36,893 nt of DNA. It comes from a virus. Position numbers and translations under genes: made by a program. The DNA lies in IMG/VR virus record IMGVR_UViG_3300042879_002600, positions 1 through 36,893 of that record; one strand, written 5' to 3'. Under the pieces are notes generated by a model. The model did no database searches and was not told the DNA's origin. It saw only the letters and a list, made by a program, of their open reading frames with translations. Below are positions 14,314-22,590 of this stretch, piece by piece (the stretch's first letter is position 1; each line of letters starts with the position of its first letter).

Positions 14314-14817
14314 ATGTCTCTCGCAGCTCTGAATACTGGCGGCACCCCCCTCGCCCTCGTCGCACAGATCAACGACGGCACTGGTGAGACGATCACCGTC
14401 GCCGCCGCAGCGACGCCGCAGGCCATCCTTTCGTCGACGCTCTACACCGTCACGAAGAACAACGCGGGTGGCGCACTGACCTTTGCCGGTTCGACCGGCG
14501 TCGTCACTGTCGCACTGCCTGCCGCGATCGGCGACTACGAGGTCTTCGCCATCGTCGGCGACGGCATCGGCACGAATAGCGCCGTGATCGACGTCGAAAT
14601 CTGGGCCAGCGTCGGCGGCGCCGCGAAGGCGCAGATCGGCACCGGCTCACGCAAGACCGAACTTGCTGCGGCGACCCGCATGGGCATGCCCGCCGCGTAC
14701 GCCGTGTTCTCGCCGACGGCAGTTGGCGACACGGTCGAAGCGCGCGTGCGCGTCGGCACCAACGGTCACGCGCTGACGCTGCGTGACTTCTCGCTGATCG
14801 TTCGCAAGATCGGCTGA
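14314..14817 (+). CDS. putative virion decoration / beta-sandwich protein
   Basis: This 167-residue protein has an excellent ribosome site (CTAGGAGGATCGAATG). It is rich in Ala, Gly, Thr and Val with alternating beta patterns: TVTKNNAGGALTFAGSTGVV, GDYEVFAIVGDGIGTNSAVI, and a C-terminal ALTLRDFSLIVRKIG strand. This resembles a jelly-roll or immunoglobulin-like sandwich as in head decoration or fibre proteins, with no Cys. It follows the capsid module, so a head decoration role is plausible; no specific family is recognised. Confidence 0.55.
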   Translation: MSLAALNTGGTPLALVAQINDGTGETITVAAAATPQAILSSTLYTVTKNNAGGALTFAGSTGVVTVALPAAIGDYEVFAIVGDGIGTNSAVIDVEIWASVGGAAKAQIGTGSRKTELAAATRMGMPAAYAVFSPTAVGDTVEARVRVGTNGHALTLRDFSLIVRKIG

Positions 14818-14840
14818 CCCCACTAGCCCGAGGGTGAATC

Positions 14841-15245
14841 ATGAACCGCAAGAAAATTGTTGTCTCTGTCCTCGCCCTCGGGCTTTTGGTCGCCGGTAGC
14901 GTCGCCGCCTTCTCGCCCGGCGCCATCGTCGAGGCCGTTCGTTCCGGCGTCACGTCGGTCGGGCCGAGCTTTCCTCGGCACGAACGAATCACCTGCGACA
15001 CGACCGCAGGCGGTGTCGACATCAAACCCGCTGGCGCGTTCCAACTCGTCAGCTACGAATGCAAGTCGGCGGGCACGGTGTTCGTCGGTTCGACGACCGG
15101 CGCAGGCAACGCGTTGACGACGGCAAACGGCGTCGAATTCGGCAGCGGCGACCGCTTCGGCGGCAACGTGCAACGCCCGGAAAAGTGCATCGTCTCGGCG
15201 GGCACCACGGTGCTGTCGTGCCGCTTCCTGGTGACATCGTGGTGA
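14841..15245 (+). CDS. small exported Cys-containing protein
   Basis: This 134-residue ORF starts at ATG 14841 with GAGGG upstream. It begins with a textbook export signal: MNRKK, a hydrophobic core IVVSVLALGLLVAGSVAAF and a likely cleavage after AA near residue 23. The mature part is beta-rich with four cysteines (about 52, 75, 114 and 124), compatible with disulfides outside the cytoplasm, and a GTVFVGSTTGAGNALTTANG segment. It is coupled by GTGA to the large lectin-like protein. Exported proteins are unusual within a virion gene block; it may act at the envelope or be a virion protein with a hydrophobic arm. Confidence 0.6.
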   Translation: MNRKKIVVSVLALGLLVAGSVAAFSPGAIVEAVRSGVTSVGPSFPRHERITCDTTAGGVDIKPAGAFQLVSYECKSAGTVFVGSTTGAGNALTTANGVEFGSGDRFGGNVQRPEKCIVSAGTTVLSCRFLVTSW

Positions 15246-17425
15246 GCGCGCGTATGCGCCGCGCGTTTGTGGCGCTCGCCCTCGTCGTCACCGGCGAGGC
15301 GCGAGCGCAGTACATCCTCGGCGATGAAGCGTGGTCGATGGGGACCGATCAGGGTTTCTTCCGTCCGCCCGTGACCGGCGCCGCACCGCCGACGCCGACG
15401 TTCGACCTCGTCGCCGGAGCAACGACGCCGAACGACTTGAGTGATGCTCTCGCCGTGAACAGCACGTCGATGACGCTGGTCCTCGCGTGCGACGCGCAAG
15501 GCGTGTCAGGTACGACGTGGACTTGTCGTGACGCCAACGGCAACGTCACGCTGTCCGAAGCGGGCACCGGTTCCAGCCCATCGACGACGACAATGACGCC
15601 GTTTCGGGCGCTCGACAGCACCGAACGATTGACGACATACACGGCGGGCAAACGCCATGGCGCAGCGTCGTCGACGGTGGCAGACCTGACGACTGAAGAC
15701 CTCGCCGTCGAATACGTCGGCAAGCTTGGCGGCACATCCGGCGCGCAGATTTTGGATAAGGGTCTTGCGGGTACCGACGGGTGGCGCTTGGCGCAATCGA
15801 CGACGTCGACGGTTGCGCTGTCGCTGCGTACAGCGTCGACGACGTCGACGGTCACTGCGCCATCCGGCCACGCAGGTGCATTCGTGCATTTCATCGCGTT
15901 CGCAGACCGTAGTGAGGCAAGCACAAACGGCGCGGTCGCGTACGCAAATGGTGCAGCTGGTACCGGCGTCGACGTGAGCGCCAGAAGTGCTACGCTTTCA
16001 AATGCGTCGACGCTGGCGGCCGGCGGTATCAGCGGCGGCGCTGCCTTCAACAATTCGATTGCCAGCGTGCGCGTCTGGAAGTGCAGTGCCTGCTTTGCCG
16101 GCGGCGCGACGAATCCGACGCAGTGGGCCCCCATTGCGCGTGAACGTGCAGCGCGTGCTTTCGGCGTTGCGCCCACCATCGCGGCAGGCGCCGCTGCGCC
16201 GACCGCGTTGACGCGCGCGACGCAGGCGACGGTCGACGTCGTCGACGGCAGCACGCGGCAACTCTACCTCGTCGGCAACGGTGCCCCGCGCGTCGCTCGT
16301 CGCACGCACAGCGGCGGCACCGCCGTCGTGGGCTACATGAGTGAGCCTGCCGTCTCGAACATCGCGTTGCAATCTCAGACGCTCGGCACCACTTGGACGG
16401 CAATCACGGCCGGCGACAACGTGCTTGCCGACGCCTTCGCGGGCGCGGACCTGACGACGACAGGCGACGACGTCGATGGCAACAACAGCACCGGTGAACA
16501 TGGATTGCGACAATCGCCACTGCTGACGGCCGCCACGCATTCATTTAGCGTATGGGCACGCGCCGGCTCTCAATCGTTCGTCGCGCTACGCAACAACACG
16601 ATCGCCAACGGGGCGGCGTGGTTCAGTCTGTCGACGTGCACGTCGGCAAGTTGCACGATCGGCGAGGATTGCGCAGCCGCTGTCGGCACCGTGCAGGCCG
16701 GCGTGATTCAGGCTCGCGCTATGCGGTACCCCATCGATACGACGGGCGACGGTGTGGCCGATGTCAACCTCTGCCGCATCGGCATCTCGTACACGGGCAC
16801 CGCTGCAAACCACGACCACGATCTGCTGTGCGCGCCGTCGGACAACACGCTGTCCTATACCGACGCCGACGCAACGGCTGACTGTGGTTTCTGGGGCGTG
16901 CGCATCGAAGCGTTCCCCGCGATGACCAGTTATCTCGCGACGACGACGGTGGCAGTGGCGCGCAACGCCGACGACGTGCGATTCGATGGTGCCAGCCACT
17001 ACACCGGCAGCCCGTCGACGATGGACGTGCAGGTGCTTTGCCCGTCGTGGGATACAAGCGCGACGTCGACGTTTGCCAGCGTGGGCACAGGCACGGCGAA
17101 TTTCGCGCGTCTCGGCGTCGATGCCGCAAACGATCGCGCGCTCGCCGATGGCACGGTGACGACAGCGCAGTGGTCGATCATCGCCGGTAGCGGCGACGTG
17201 TCCGACGGCGTGGCGCACAAACTCCGACAGACGTTGGTCACGGACAGCATCGAGGCGTTCTATGACGGCGTCAGCGTTGGCACCGATACGCTCGCCACGC
17301 TGCCGACTGTCGCGTCGTCGTTTATTTATCTGGGCACGACAGGTTCGACGGCGGCTGCGCCGATGTGCTTAATCTCTCGCGCTCGTCTTTGGTCGTCCTT
17401 GGTGACACCTGCGGTGGTGCCATGA
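15242..17425 (+). CDS. large exported protein with lectin-like (LamG) and carbohydrate-binding-like domains
   Basis: This 727-residue protein is taken to start at GTG 15242 (GTGA overlap) or ATG 15254; the open frame from 15059 overlaps the preceding gene and is not used. A signal-like start MRRAFVALALVVTGEARA precedes QYILGDEAW. Residues about 60-290 look like a LamG/concanavalin jelly roll with a Cys pair (VWKCSACFAG). About 350-560 resembles the NLL-type carbohydrate-binding domain also present in the protein at 25048 (NIALQSQTLGTTW ... FWGVRIEAF). About 580-727 is a second lectin-like domain (SIEAFYDGVSVGTDTLAT). It probably binds glycans on the cell surface or virion. Its location between capsid and tail genes and its signal peptide are odd. 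Confidence 0.6.
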   Translation: MSARMRRAFVALALVVTGEARAQYILGDEAWSMGTDQGFFRPPVTGAAPPTPTFDLVAGATTPNDLSDALAVNSTSMTLVLACDAQGVSGTTWTCRDANGNVTLSEAGTGSSPSTTTMTPFRALDSTERLTTYTAGKRHGAASSTVADLTTEDLAVEYVGKLGGTSGAQILDKGLAGTDGWRLAQSTTSTVALSLRTASTTSTVTAPSGHAGAFVHFIAFADRSEASTNGAVAYANGAAGTGVDVSARSATLSNASTLAAGGISGGAAFNNSIASVRVWKCSACFAGGATNPTQWAPIARERAARAFGVAPTIAAGAAAPTALTRATQATVDVVDGSTRQLYLVGNGAPRVARRTHSGGTAVVGYMSEPAVSNIALQSQTLGTTWTAITAGDNVLADAFAGADLTTTGDDVDGNNSTGEHGLRQSPLLTAATHSFSVWARAGSQSFVALRNNTIANGAAWFSLSTCTSASCTIGEDCAAAVGTVQAGVIQARAMRYPIDTTGDGVADVNLCRIGISYTGTAANHDHDLLCAPSDNTLSYTDADATADCGFWGVRIEAFPAMTSYLATTTVAVARNADDVRFDGASHYTGSPSTMDVQVLCPSWDTSATSTFASVGTGTANFARLGVDAANDRALADGTVTTAQWSIIAGSGDVSDGVAHKLRQTLVTDSIEAFYDGVSVGTDTLATLPTVASSFIYLGTTGSTAAAPMCLISRARLWSSLVTPAVVP

Positions 17426-17949
17426 ATCGCAACCAGATCGCTGCACTCTTGATCGCGGTTGGCGGCAGCGTGGCGGGCGGCTTTGCGCTCGTCTCGTCGT
17501 CGCTGTCGCCTGCGGGTCAGTACGTCGTCGAATGTGCGCCGCCCGATGGCGACTGCGTGCTTGTGACGGTGCCTGCTGTCGACCAATGCCCGGTGCTGCT
17601 TGAGGGCGGCGGCGACCGCCCTGGTGAGGTGTCGGGCCTCGACGGCGACGGCGCGCAGGCCGCGCGCGCGCTGTATGCAATGATGGAAGCGGGAGCAATC
17701 AGCGGCTTTCGTACCATCGTCGACGGGGCAGCGTGCAAGGTCGCCGTGGCGCTTTCGCGCGAGCAAGCGCGCGCGTGGCGTGCTACACTGACCGGCGAAG
17801 ACGGCGGCGGTTCCACGCTCGGTGAAGGCGTTGCCATCCTCTCTCCCGCCGCCGCGACCGGTATCCCGGTGCAGTGGGGCGGCGCCCCCTCGCCCGAGGA
17901 ACGGGTTGAGGCGTTCGACCTTTCGGCTGTCGACGGGGGCACGCTGTGA
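17422..17949 (+). CDS. membrane-anchored or exported protein, unknown
   Basis: This 175-residue ORF overlaps the preceding stop by ATGA. It starts MNRNQIAALLIAVGGSVAGG followed by FALVSSSLSP, a single N-terminal hydrophobic segment (residues 6-28) acting as signal or anchor. The outer part has Cys residues in VECAPPDGDCVLVTV and DQCPVLL, then an acidic alpha/beta domain ending SAVDGGTL. The Cys pattern suggests disulfides after export. It sits at the head of the lysis-like cassette, so an envelope role such as an outer lysis factor is possible, but no family is recognised. Confidence 0.55.
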   Translation: MNRNQIAALLIAVGGSVAGGFALVSSSLSPAGQYVVECAPPDGDCVLVTVPAVDQCPVLLEGGGDRPGEVSGLDGDGAQAARALYAMMEAGAISGFRTIVDGAACKVAVALSREQARAWRATLTGEDGGGSTLGEGVAILSPAAATGIPVQWGGAPSPEERVEAFDLSAVDGGTL

Positions 17950-18179
17950 CGCAAGAAATGATTGCAGGCATCTTGTCGGGCATCGCCGGGGGCGGCGCCG
18001 CATGGGCCACGCTACAGGCGCGTACGCGCCGCTTGGAAGAACTGGTGGCCGAGCTCAAGGCGGACAAGGCGAGCAAGGAAAGCCTCGATGCCGTGCGGTC
18101 TGCGGTCGACCGCTTGCGCGAAGATCTCGATCGCCGATTCGATCGGCTCGATGTTGCTCTTTCCAAACTCGGGGTGTGA
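17946..18179 (+). CDS. small membrane/coiled-coil protein, lysis-associated candidate
   Basis: GTG 17946 overlaps the previous TGA (GTGA). The 77 residues start MTQEMIAGILSGIAGGGAAW (a short glycine-rich hydrophobic helix) and continue into a clear coiled coil with heptads (RRLEELVAELKADKASKES, VDRLREDLDRRFDRLDVALS). This layout resembles phage haemolysin XhlA-type or spanin-like accessory proteins. It precedes a holin-like gene and the peptidase, so participation in lysis is a reasonable inference. Confidence 0.5.
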   Translation: MTQEMIAGILSGIAGGGAAWATLQARTRRLEELVAELKADKASKESLDAVRSAVDRLREDLDRRFDRLDVALSKLGV

Positions 18180-18181
18180 CC

Positions 18182-18403
18182 GTGCTTGAACTCTTCGCGA
18201 AAGACCTGATCTCTCCCCACGGCGCCGCGAGCATCGCGGCGATGCTGCTGGCGCTCTTTGCTCGTGACGTCGTCGTCGGCATGCTGCGCGCCTACGCCAA
18301 GCGCGCCAAGGGCGACAAGGACCCAAGCAACGACGCAGCGGCCGACGCTGCCGACGTGATCGCTGACTCAATCGTCAAGCTGAAGCTGCCGGGCGGCAAA
18401 TGA
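18182..18403 (+). CDS. holin-like small membrane protein
   Basis: GTG 18182 starts a 73-residue protein: MLELFAKDLISPHGAASIAA, a hydrophobic stretch at about 14-32 (GAASIAAMLLALFARDVVVGM) and then a strongly basic segment (RAYAKRAKGDKD) and a C-terminal helix. One hydrophobic helix followed by a charged cytoplasmic tail, immediately upstream of a cell-wall peptidase gene and overlapping it by ATGA, suggests a holin or holin accessory. The hydrophobic segment is marginal because of the Arg-Asp pair. Confidence 0.45.
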   Translation: MLELFAKDLISPHGAASIAAMLLALFARDVVVGMLRAYAKRAKGDKDPSNDAAADAADVIADSIVKLKLPGGK

Positions 18404-18945
18404 ACGCCAGCGGTCCACGGTATCGGCAAGCCGATCAAAAGTGGTCGGCCGCAACGCTTGGCTTTGGCCCATCGACCATCGGCCGATCGGGATGCTTGCT
18501 CGTTTGCCTGTGCGAAGCGGCGCGCATGCTGCGCGGTGTCGAGATGCCGCCACCGCTGCTCAACAGCGCAGGCATTGATCGCAAAGCATTCTTGCACTCG
18601 TCCGCCATCACGAAGGAACTCGGCGCGCTTGCTGGGCTTGTGGTCGGCGACGTTATCAAGGGTGAAGTGCCGACGATGCGCGGCATCGTGGGAGAAACGC
18701 TTCGCAGCGGCGGCCTTGTGGTTGCGCATGTCGACCACACTGGCGATGCGTTTGGTGATCACTTCGTGCTTGTGCACACCGACGGGCACGACGCCAGCGG
18801 CAACAAGCGGCTGACTTATTCCGACCCGGCGACGGGGCGGGATTCGGAGCTCGATGCGGTAAATTTGCAAGGCTCGACGGTCTGGGGGACGCGCGTCAAG
18901 ACCTATCGGGTGCGCAGCGTGCGGAGCGTGCACGTCGCGCAATAG
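18400..18945 (+). CDS. C39-like cysteine peptidase, candidate endolysin
   Basis: This 181-residue protein starts at the ATG overlapping the holin-like stop. The N-terminus RYRQADQKWSAATLG and the STIGRSGCLLVC segment (Cys 32) match the peptidase C39-like/papain-like fold found in phage lysins, with a second conserved block GDHFVLVHTDG (His about 122) and a YSDPATG turn (Asp about 142) completing a likely Cys-His-Asp site. It would cleave peptide crossbridges in peptidoglycan. Its position right after two small membrane proteins makes it the best lysin candidate in the genome. No separate cell-wall-binding domain is present. It could alternatively process virion proteins. Confidence 0.65.
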   Translation: MNASGPRYRQADQKWSAATLGFGPSTIGRSGCLLVCLCEAARMLRGVEMPPPLLNSAGIDRKAFLHSSAITKELGALAGLVVGDVIKGEVPTMRGIVGETLRSGGLVVAHVDHTGDAFGDHFVLVHTDGHDASGNKRLTYSDPATGRDSELDAVNLQGSTVWGTRVKTYRVRSVRSVHVAQ

Positions 18946-18955
18946 GGGGCGAGAC

Positions 18956-19738
18956 GTGGCAAAGAGGACACCGAAAAAAAAGCTTGTTCGCGATGACGTT
19001 GAGCACGTGATGGTGTGCTCTGATGTCCACGTCCCCTATCACGACCCTTTCGCTTGGCGCGCGTTCCTGCTGCGCCTTGAGGACGTGCGCCCCGACCGCT
19101 TGATCATCAATGGCGATTTCGCTGACTTTTTGTCGGTGTCGCTGCACGAGGATGGACAGCCTGCGCCGGAGTTTGCCGCCGAAGTCGAGGCTGTGCGCGC
19201 CGAACTGTCTGTGTTGCGCGGGATCATGGGTCGCAAGCCGATCCATTACATTGAAGGCAACCACGAGCATCGCTACGTACGATACGTCGACAAGAAGGCG
19301 CCCGTGCTGCGTGGACGCGAGACGTGGCAATCGGCGCTCGGGCTTGTCGATATGGGCATCACGTCGACGGCCTACGGCAAAGTTCACAAGATCGGGCATC
19401 TTGGATTTACTCACGGCGTCTACGCCGGTGACGCCTACGCGAAGCAGCATCTGTTGCGCTATGGCATGTCTCTGGTGATCGGGCACTGTCATCGCGCACA
19501 AATCCACACATTGCCCGTAGCTGGCCCCGATGGGTCGCAACATGTCCGCGGCGGTTTTGGAATCCCGTGCTTGGCCCCGGTTGACGAGGCCCCTTACCTG
19601 AAAGGCCCAACCGGATGGACCCAAGGCCATGGAGAGTTTTGGATCGAGCGCGAGTCTGGGCGTTTTACAGCCGACGTCGTCATCTACACCGGGCAGCGTT
19701 TCTGGCGGGATGGCCGCTGCTACGACGGGAGGGCGTGA
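18956..19738 (+). CDS. calcineurin-like metallophosphoesterase
   Basis: This 260-residue protein starts at GTG 18956, following GGGGGCGAG. All metal-site motifs of the superfamily are visible: SDVHVPYHD near residues 22-30, INGDFAD near 51-57, EGNHEHRY near 100-107, a GHCH motif near 178-181 and a late histidine region. The basic start (MAKRTPKKKLVRDD) precedes the fold. Such enzymes hydrolyse phosphodiesters or phosphomonoesters. In phages they are thought to process DNA ends, nucleotides or tRNA-like substrates, but the substrate here is unknown. The gene follows the lysin and overlaps the next ORF by one base. Confidence 0.85.
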   Translation: MAKRTPKKKLVRDDVEHVMVCSDVHVPYHDPFAWRAFLLRLEDVRPDRLIINGDFADFLSVSLHEDGQPAPEFAAEVEAVRAELSVLRGIMGRKPIHYIEGNHEHRYVRYVDKKAPVLRGRETWQSALGLVDMGITSTAYGKVHKIGHLGFTHGVYAGDAYAKQHLLRYGMSLVIGHCHRAQIHTLPVAGPDGSQHVRGGFGIPCLAPVDEAPYLKGPTGWTQGHGEFWIERESGRFTADVVIYTGQRFWRDGRCYDGRA

Positions 19739-19980
19739 TGGACCTTTTGGACCTGATCGTGACAATCGTCGAATGCGTCGCCATCGGTATGGGCATGGAA
19801 CTGGGCGCGGTGCTTGCCAAGATCATCAGCGTCCGTCTGCTAAATGACGCTTCGCCGGTCACCGTGCACGACGTGGAAGACGAAGAGGACGACGAGGAGA
19901 GTCAAAAGAAGAAGCGCAGGCGACGGGCTGCGCGCGGGTCGGGGGGGCCGTCGACATCCGCCGCCGTCCGTGCTATGTAA
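19738..19980 (+). CDS. small membrane protein with acidic-basic tail
   Basis: ATG 19738 overlaps the TGA of the phosphoesterase (TGATG). The 80 residues contain a hydrophobic segment at 4-36 (LLDLIVTIVECVAIGMGMEL and AVLAKIISVRLL), an acidic run (DVEDEEDDEESQ) and then KKKRRRRAARGSGGP. The charge block is striking and would stay in the cytoplasm under the positive-inside rule. It might be a second lysis or membrane factor; I recognise no family. Confidence 0.5.
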   Translation: MDLLDLIVTIVECVAIGMGMELGAVLAKIISVRLLNDASPVTVHDVEDEEDDEESQKKKRRRRAARGSGGPSTSAAVRAM

Positions 19981-20892
19981 GTGCTTATGCTGCGCGTGTT
20001 GCTGAACTCGACCGAAACGGTGACCAGCTATCCGCGGCTGCACGCGAACAATTTGCTGACGTCTCACGTCGCCACCTCCGCCACTGCGCGTCGCATTGGC
20101 CCCGGCGCAAGCGATCCAGTCGGAACCTACGTTGCCGCCACCGTCGATCCTATCTCGACGACGACGCAGGGCGCACATCAAGAGGGTGACGACTCGATCA
20201 CCGTGTCGGTCGCGCAGGCGTGGGTCGCCGGCCGACGATACCTGATCACGGATGCCACCGCCGGGCGAGAGATTGTGGTTGTCGCCAGTCGCTCCGGGAC
20301 GTCGACCGAACTGTGGCTTGCCGAGCCGCTAATCAGCGATATCGGCAACAACAGCACAGTGAAGGGCGTGGCTGTCACGGTGGCGCTCACGGCGGCACAG
20401 ACGGCGTCGGTCGGTGCGGGCTATGTGCTTTTCCGCGCCACGATCGATGGCGTCGTGCGCGAATGGGAAGAACCGTTCCGGGTCGTCCGACGCATCGCAT
20501 CGATCGCGCTGACGCCGACGCATTTGACGCAGTCCTACCCGGTGGTCCGCAAGCTTGCGAGCGCCACCGACACCACGCTTGAGGAAGTCATCAATGCGGC
20601 GTGGCATCACTACGTGGTCCCCGCCCTGGCTGCCCGTGGCGTGCTCGACGAAGACATCATGACGGACGACGTCATTGAGCCGATGCACGCCGCCGCCTGC
20701 GTGCTGCATCTAGCGCGTCAATGGCCGCAAGCGTCGACTGAGTACGTCGACCGCCTTGAGGCCGCTTACGAACAGGCCAAGGCGACGACGTGGGACCGCA
20801 TCGATCTGCTGACGGCGCCGCAGGATGCGGTCACACCTGACGCGCCCACGCCAGGCTCACAGGGTCCGCGCTACGTTGGGATCACGCGATGA
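19981..20892 (+). CDS. head-tail connector-like protein
   Basis: This 303-residue frame begins with GTG 19981 (or ATG 19987); neither has a strong ribosome site and the CTATGTAAG motif overlaps the gap. The N-terminal half is beta-rich, including VSVAQAWVAGRRYLITDATA and a WEEPFRVVRR strand. The C-terminal half is helical (DTTLEEVINAAWHHYVVPAL and IEPMHAAACVLHLARQWPQA), as in adaptor/connector proteins that sit beneath the portal. It is the first of the tail/connector set, immediately before a tail-terminator-like gene. The connector call rests on order and secondary structure, not on a family match. Confidence 0.5.
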   Translation: MLMLRVLLNSTETVTSYPRLHANNLLTSHVATSATARRIGPGASDPVGTYVAATVDPISTTTQGAHQEGDDSITVSVAQAWVAGRRYLITDATAGREIVVVASRSGTSTELWLAEPLISDIGNNSTVKGVAVTVALTAAQTASVGAGYVLFRATIDGVVREWEEPFRVVRRIASIALTPTHLTQSYPVVRKLASATDTTLEEVINAAWHHYVVPALAARGVLDEDIMTDDVIEPMHAAACVLHLARQWPQASTEYVDRLEAAYEQAKATTWDRIDLLTAPQDAVTPDAPTPGSQGPRYVGITR

Positions 20893-21338
20893 GTTGGTCC
20901 GACGTGCGTCCCGTGCTTGTCGGAATCGTCGCCGGTGTTGCGCCGACGATTCGGAAACAGGGCTTGCCGTCAAAGTTCAAGCATGACGACAACGGCAGCG
21001 AGGACTCACCGATCGGTGACTCGCGTCGGTTCTGGTTGGCGGTCAAGGAAGGCAATGCGATCGGGCACGTATGGCCAACGACGACGCGTTACCGTGCCAC
21101 GGTTGACCTTGTCGTCGAATATGTTTTTGATGCCGATGCCGCAACGATGGATGAAGCCATCGTTGAAGACGCGGTTGAAATCGTGCGCGCGCTTGCCGAC
21201 GGCAGCGCATGGCAGCGTCCTGGATCAACCATCATCGCCGTCTCGCCGGCCGGGGACGTCGTCGGGCCGTTTGTCGTTGAAGACGTCGACGGCGGAAAGC
21301 GGCTGCGCATTACCCTCGAAGTGGAGTTCTACCGATGA
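20889..21338 (+). CDS. tail terminator-like protein
   Basis: ATG 20889 overlaps the previous stop (ATGA). The 149-residue protein has the size and pattern of minor tail/tail terminator proteins: an N-terminal helix (SWSDVRPVLVGIVAGVAPTI), a strand YRATVDLVVEYVF, a helix EAIVEDAVEIVRALADG and a C-terminal strand RLRITLEVEFYR. It lies directly upstream of the major tail protein, where lambda gpU-like terminators are encoded, and overlaps it by ATGA. Confidence 0.6.
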   Translation: MSWSDVRPVLVGIVAGVAPTIRKQGLPSKFKHDDNGSEDSPIGDSRRFWLAVKEGNAIGHVWPTTTRYRATVDLVVEYVFDADAATMDEAIVEDAVEIVRALADGSAWQRPGSTIIAVSPAGDVVGPFVVEDVDGGKRLRITLEVEFYR

Positions 21339-22555
21339 GCGACGTTACCCGCCTGATCAGAATGCGTTACGGCATCAACGCAGATGCATACACCATCGGC
21401 GTTGAGCCGGCCGCCTATACCCGGCTGGAGCCGCGATCGGTTCCAGTGTCATTCTTTCCGCGTTCAAGGCAGCCGATCGAACGTTCGCTTATTGTTGTGG
21501 ATGGTCGCCGACTGCCGCGCGCGCATGGCGTCAAGGATATCGCCGAGGTCACTGTCCCGCTTCTCATGACTGGAGCCAACAGCAACACCGGCGCCGCGGT
21601 GACTGACTGGGAAGCCAAGCAGGAAGCAGGGAATTTGCTGTCTTCAGTTTTTGGCGCGCCGGGCGTCGCGACTACTGGCGCTGCGCCGACTGTCTCATCC
21701 GCATCGGGCACTGCACTCACTGCATCGTCAAGCGTGCTCGCCGACAACGACATCGTGCTAATCAATACCACTTCTGGATGGGAAGCGCGGCAAATCGCAA
21801 GCGGCGGCGGGACGACTTCATTGGTTCTTGACCGTGCGCTCGTTGGCACCGGCGTCGCTGCGTCGACCATCATTCGCGCTGCTCGATACGTAATGTCGTC
21901 TTCGCAGACGGTGCATAAGCCAATCTGGTTTGACTGCGAGGGCGAAAACTGGCGTCGGCAGTATGACGACTGCCAGCCGTCTTCAATGGCTATCAATATC
22001 CCGAACGCCGGCGTTGTTGAAACAGACTTTACGTTCATGCCAAACAACTGGGGCGACTACGCCGAGACAAATACCGGATACGTTGCGCCGACAACCGGGT
22101 CGCCCATCGTCAGCGGTGCGTCTCAGTTTTATATCGGATCGACCGCATTTATGCTTCGCAATGCCCGCTTGACGATCAACCTCGGAATGACGATGCGCGA
22201 GACGACGACCGGCATCAACGGCGTCCGCGGCGGGCTGGCAACGGATAAAACGAACATCATGCTTGAAGGCGAACTGTATGTCGGAGACAGCAACGGCAGT
22301 GTCGGGAATATGATCGACGACAGCGGCACGCCTTCGGTCGACGCCATTCTTGGCGACAGTTCACTGACCGGCACCGTTGTTTCAACGTATGATGTGATGT
22401 TGCAGGTTGGCTCAAGCGCTGGCGCGGCTATGTTTATCCGCATCCCGGCCGCAGATATCCGCTCGTCCGGTGTTCGCGAGGGTGGGCCGTTCGCTGTCCT
22501 GCCGTTTCAGGCGATGGCGACTGGAGCGAGCCCGCTGACGCTTGGCATCTTCTAG
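21335..22555 (+). CDS. major tail (tube) protein
   Basis: This 406-residue protein starts at ATG 21335, overlapping the terminator stop. It is beta-rich with Ala/Thr/Ser/Gly repeats and no Cys-rich motif: an N-terminal RLIRMRYGINADAYTIGVEP, a central inserted-looking domain near 100-180 (TALTASSSVLADNDIVLINT) and a conserved-looking GENWRRQYDDCQPSSMAINI strand. Place in the gene order, between tail terminator and the frameshifting chaperone gene, identifies it. It is long for a siphovirus tube protein, so one or more added surface domains are likely. Confidence 0.78.
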   Translation: MSDVTRLIRMRYGINADAYTIGVEPAAYTRLEPRSVPVSFFPRSRQPIERSLIVVDGRRLPRAHGVKDIAEVTVPLLMTGANSNTGAAVTDWEAKQEAGNLLSSVFGAPGVATTGAAPTVSSASGTALTASSSVLADNDIVLINTTSGWEARQIASGGGTTSLVLDRALVGTGVAASTIIRAARYVMSSSQTVHKPIWFDCEGENWRRQYDDCQPSSMAINIPNAGVVETDFTFMPNNWGDYAETNTGYVAPTTGSPIVSGASQFYIGSTAFMLRNARLTINLGMTMRETTTGINGVRGGLATDKTNIMLEGELYVGDSNGSVGNMIDDSGTPSVDAILGDSSLTGTVVSTYDVMLQVGSSAGAAMFIRIPAADIRSSGVREGGPFAVLPFQAMATGASPLTLGIF

Positions 22556-22590
22556 TGCGTCGGTGTCAATCGGTGTGCTAGACAGCTAGC

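Noticed and set aside
15059-15241. Upstream extension of the large exported protein
   Set aside because: It overlaps the preceding exported gene in another frame; the GTGA start at 15242 followed by a signal peptide is far better supported.
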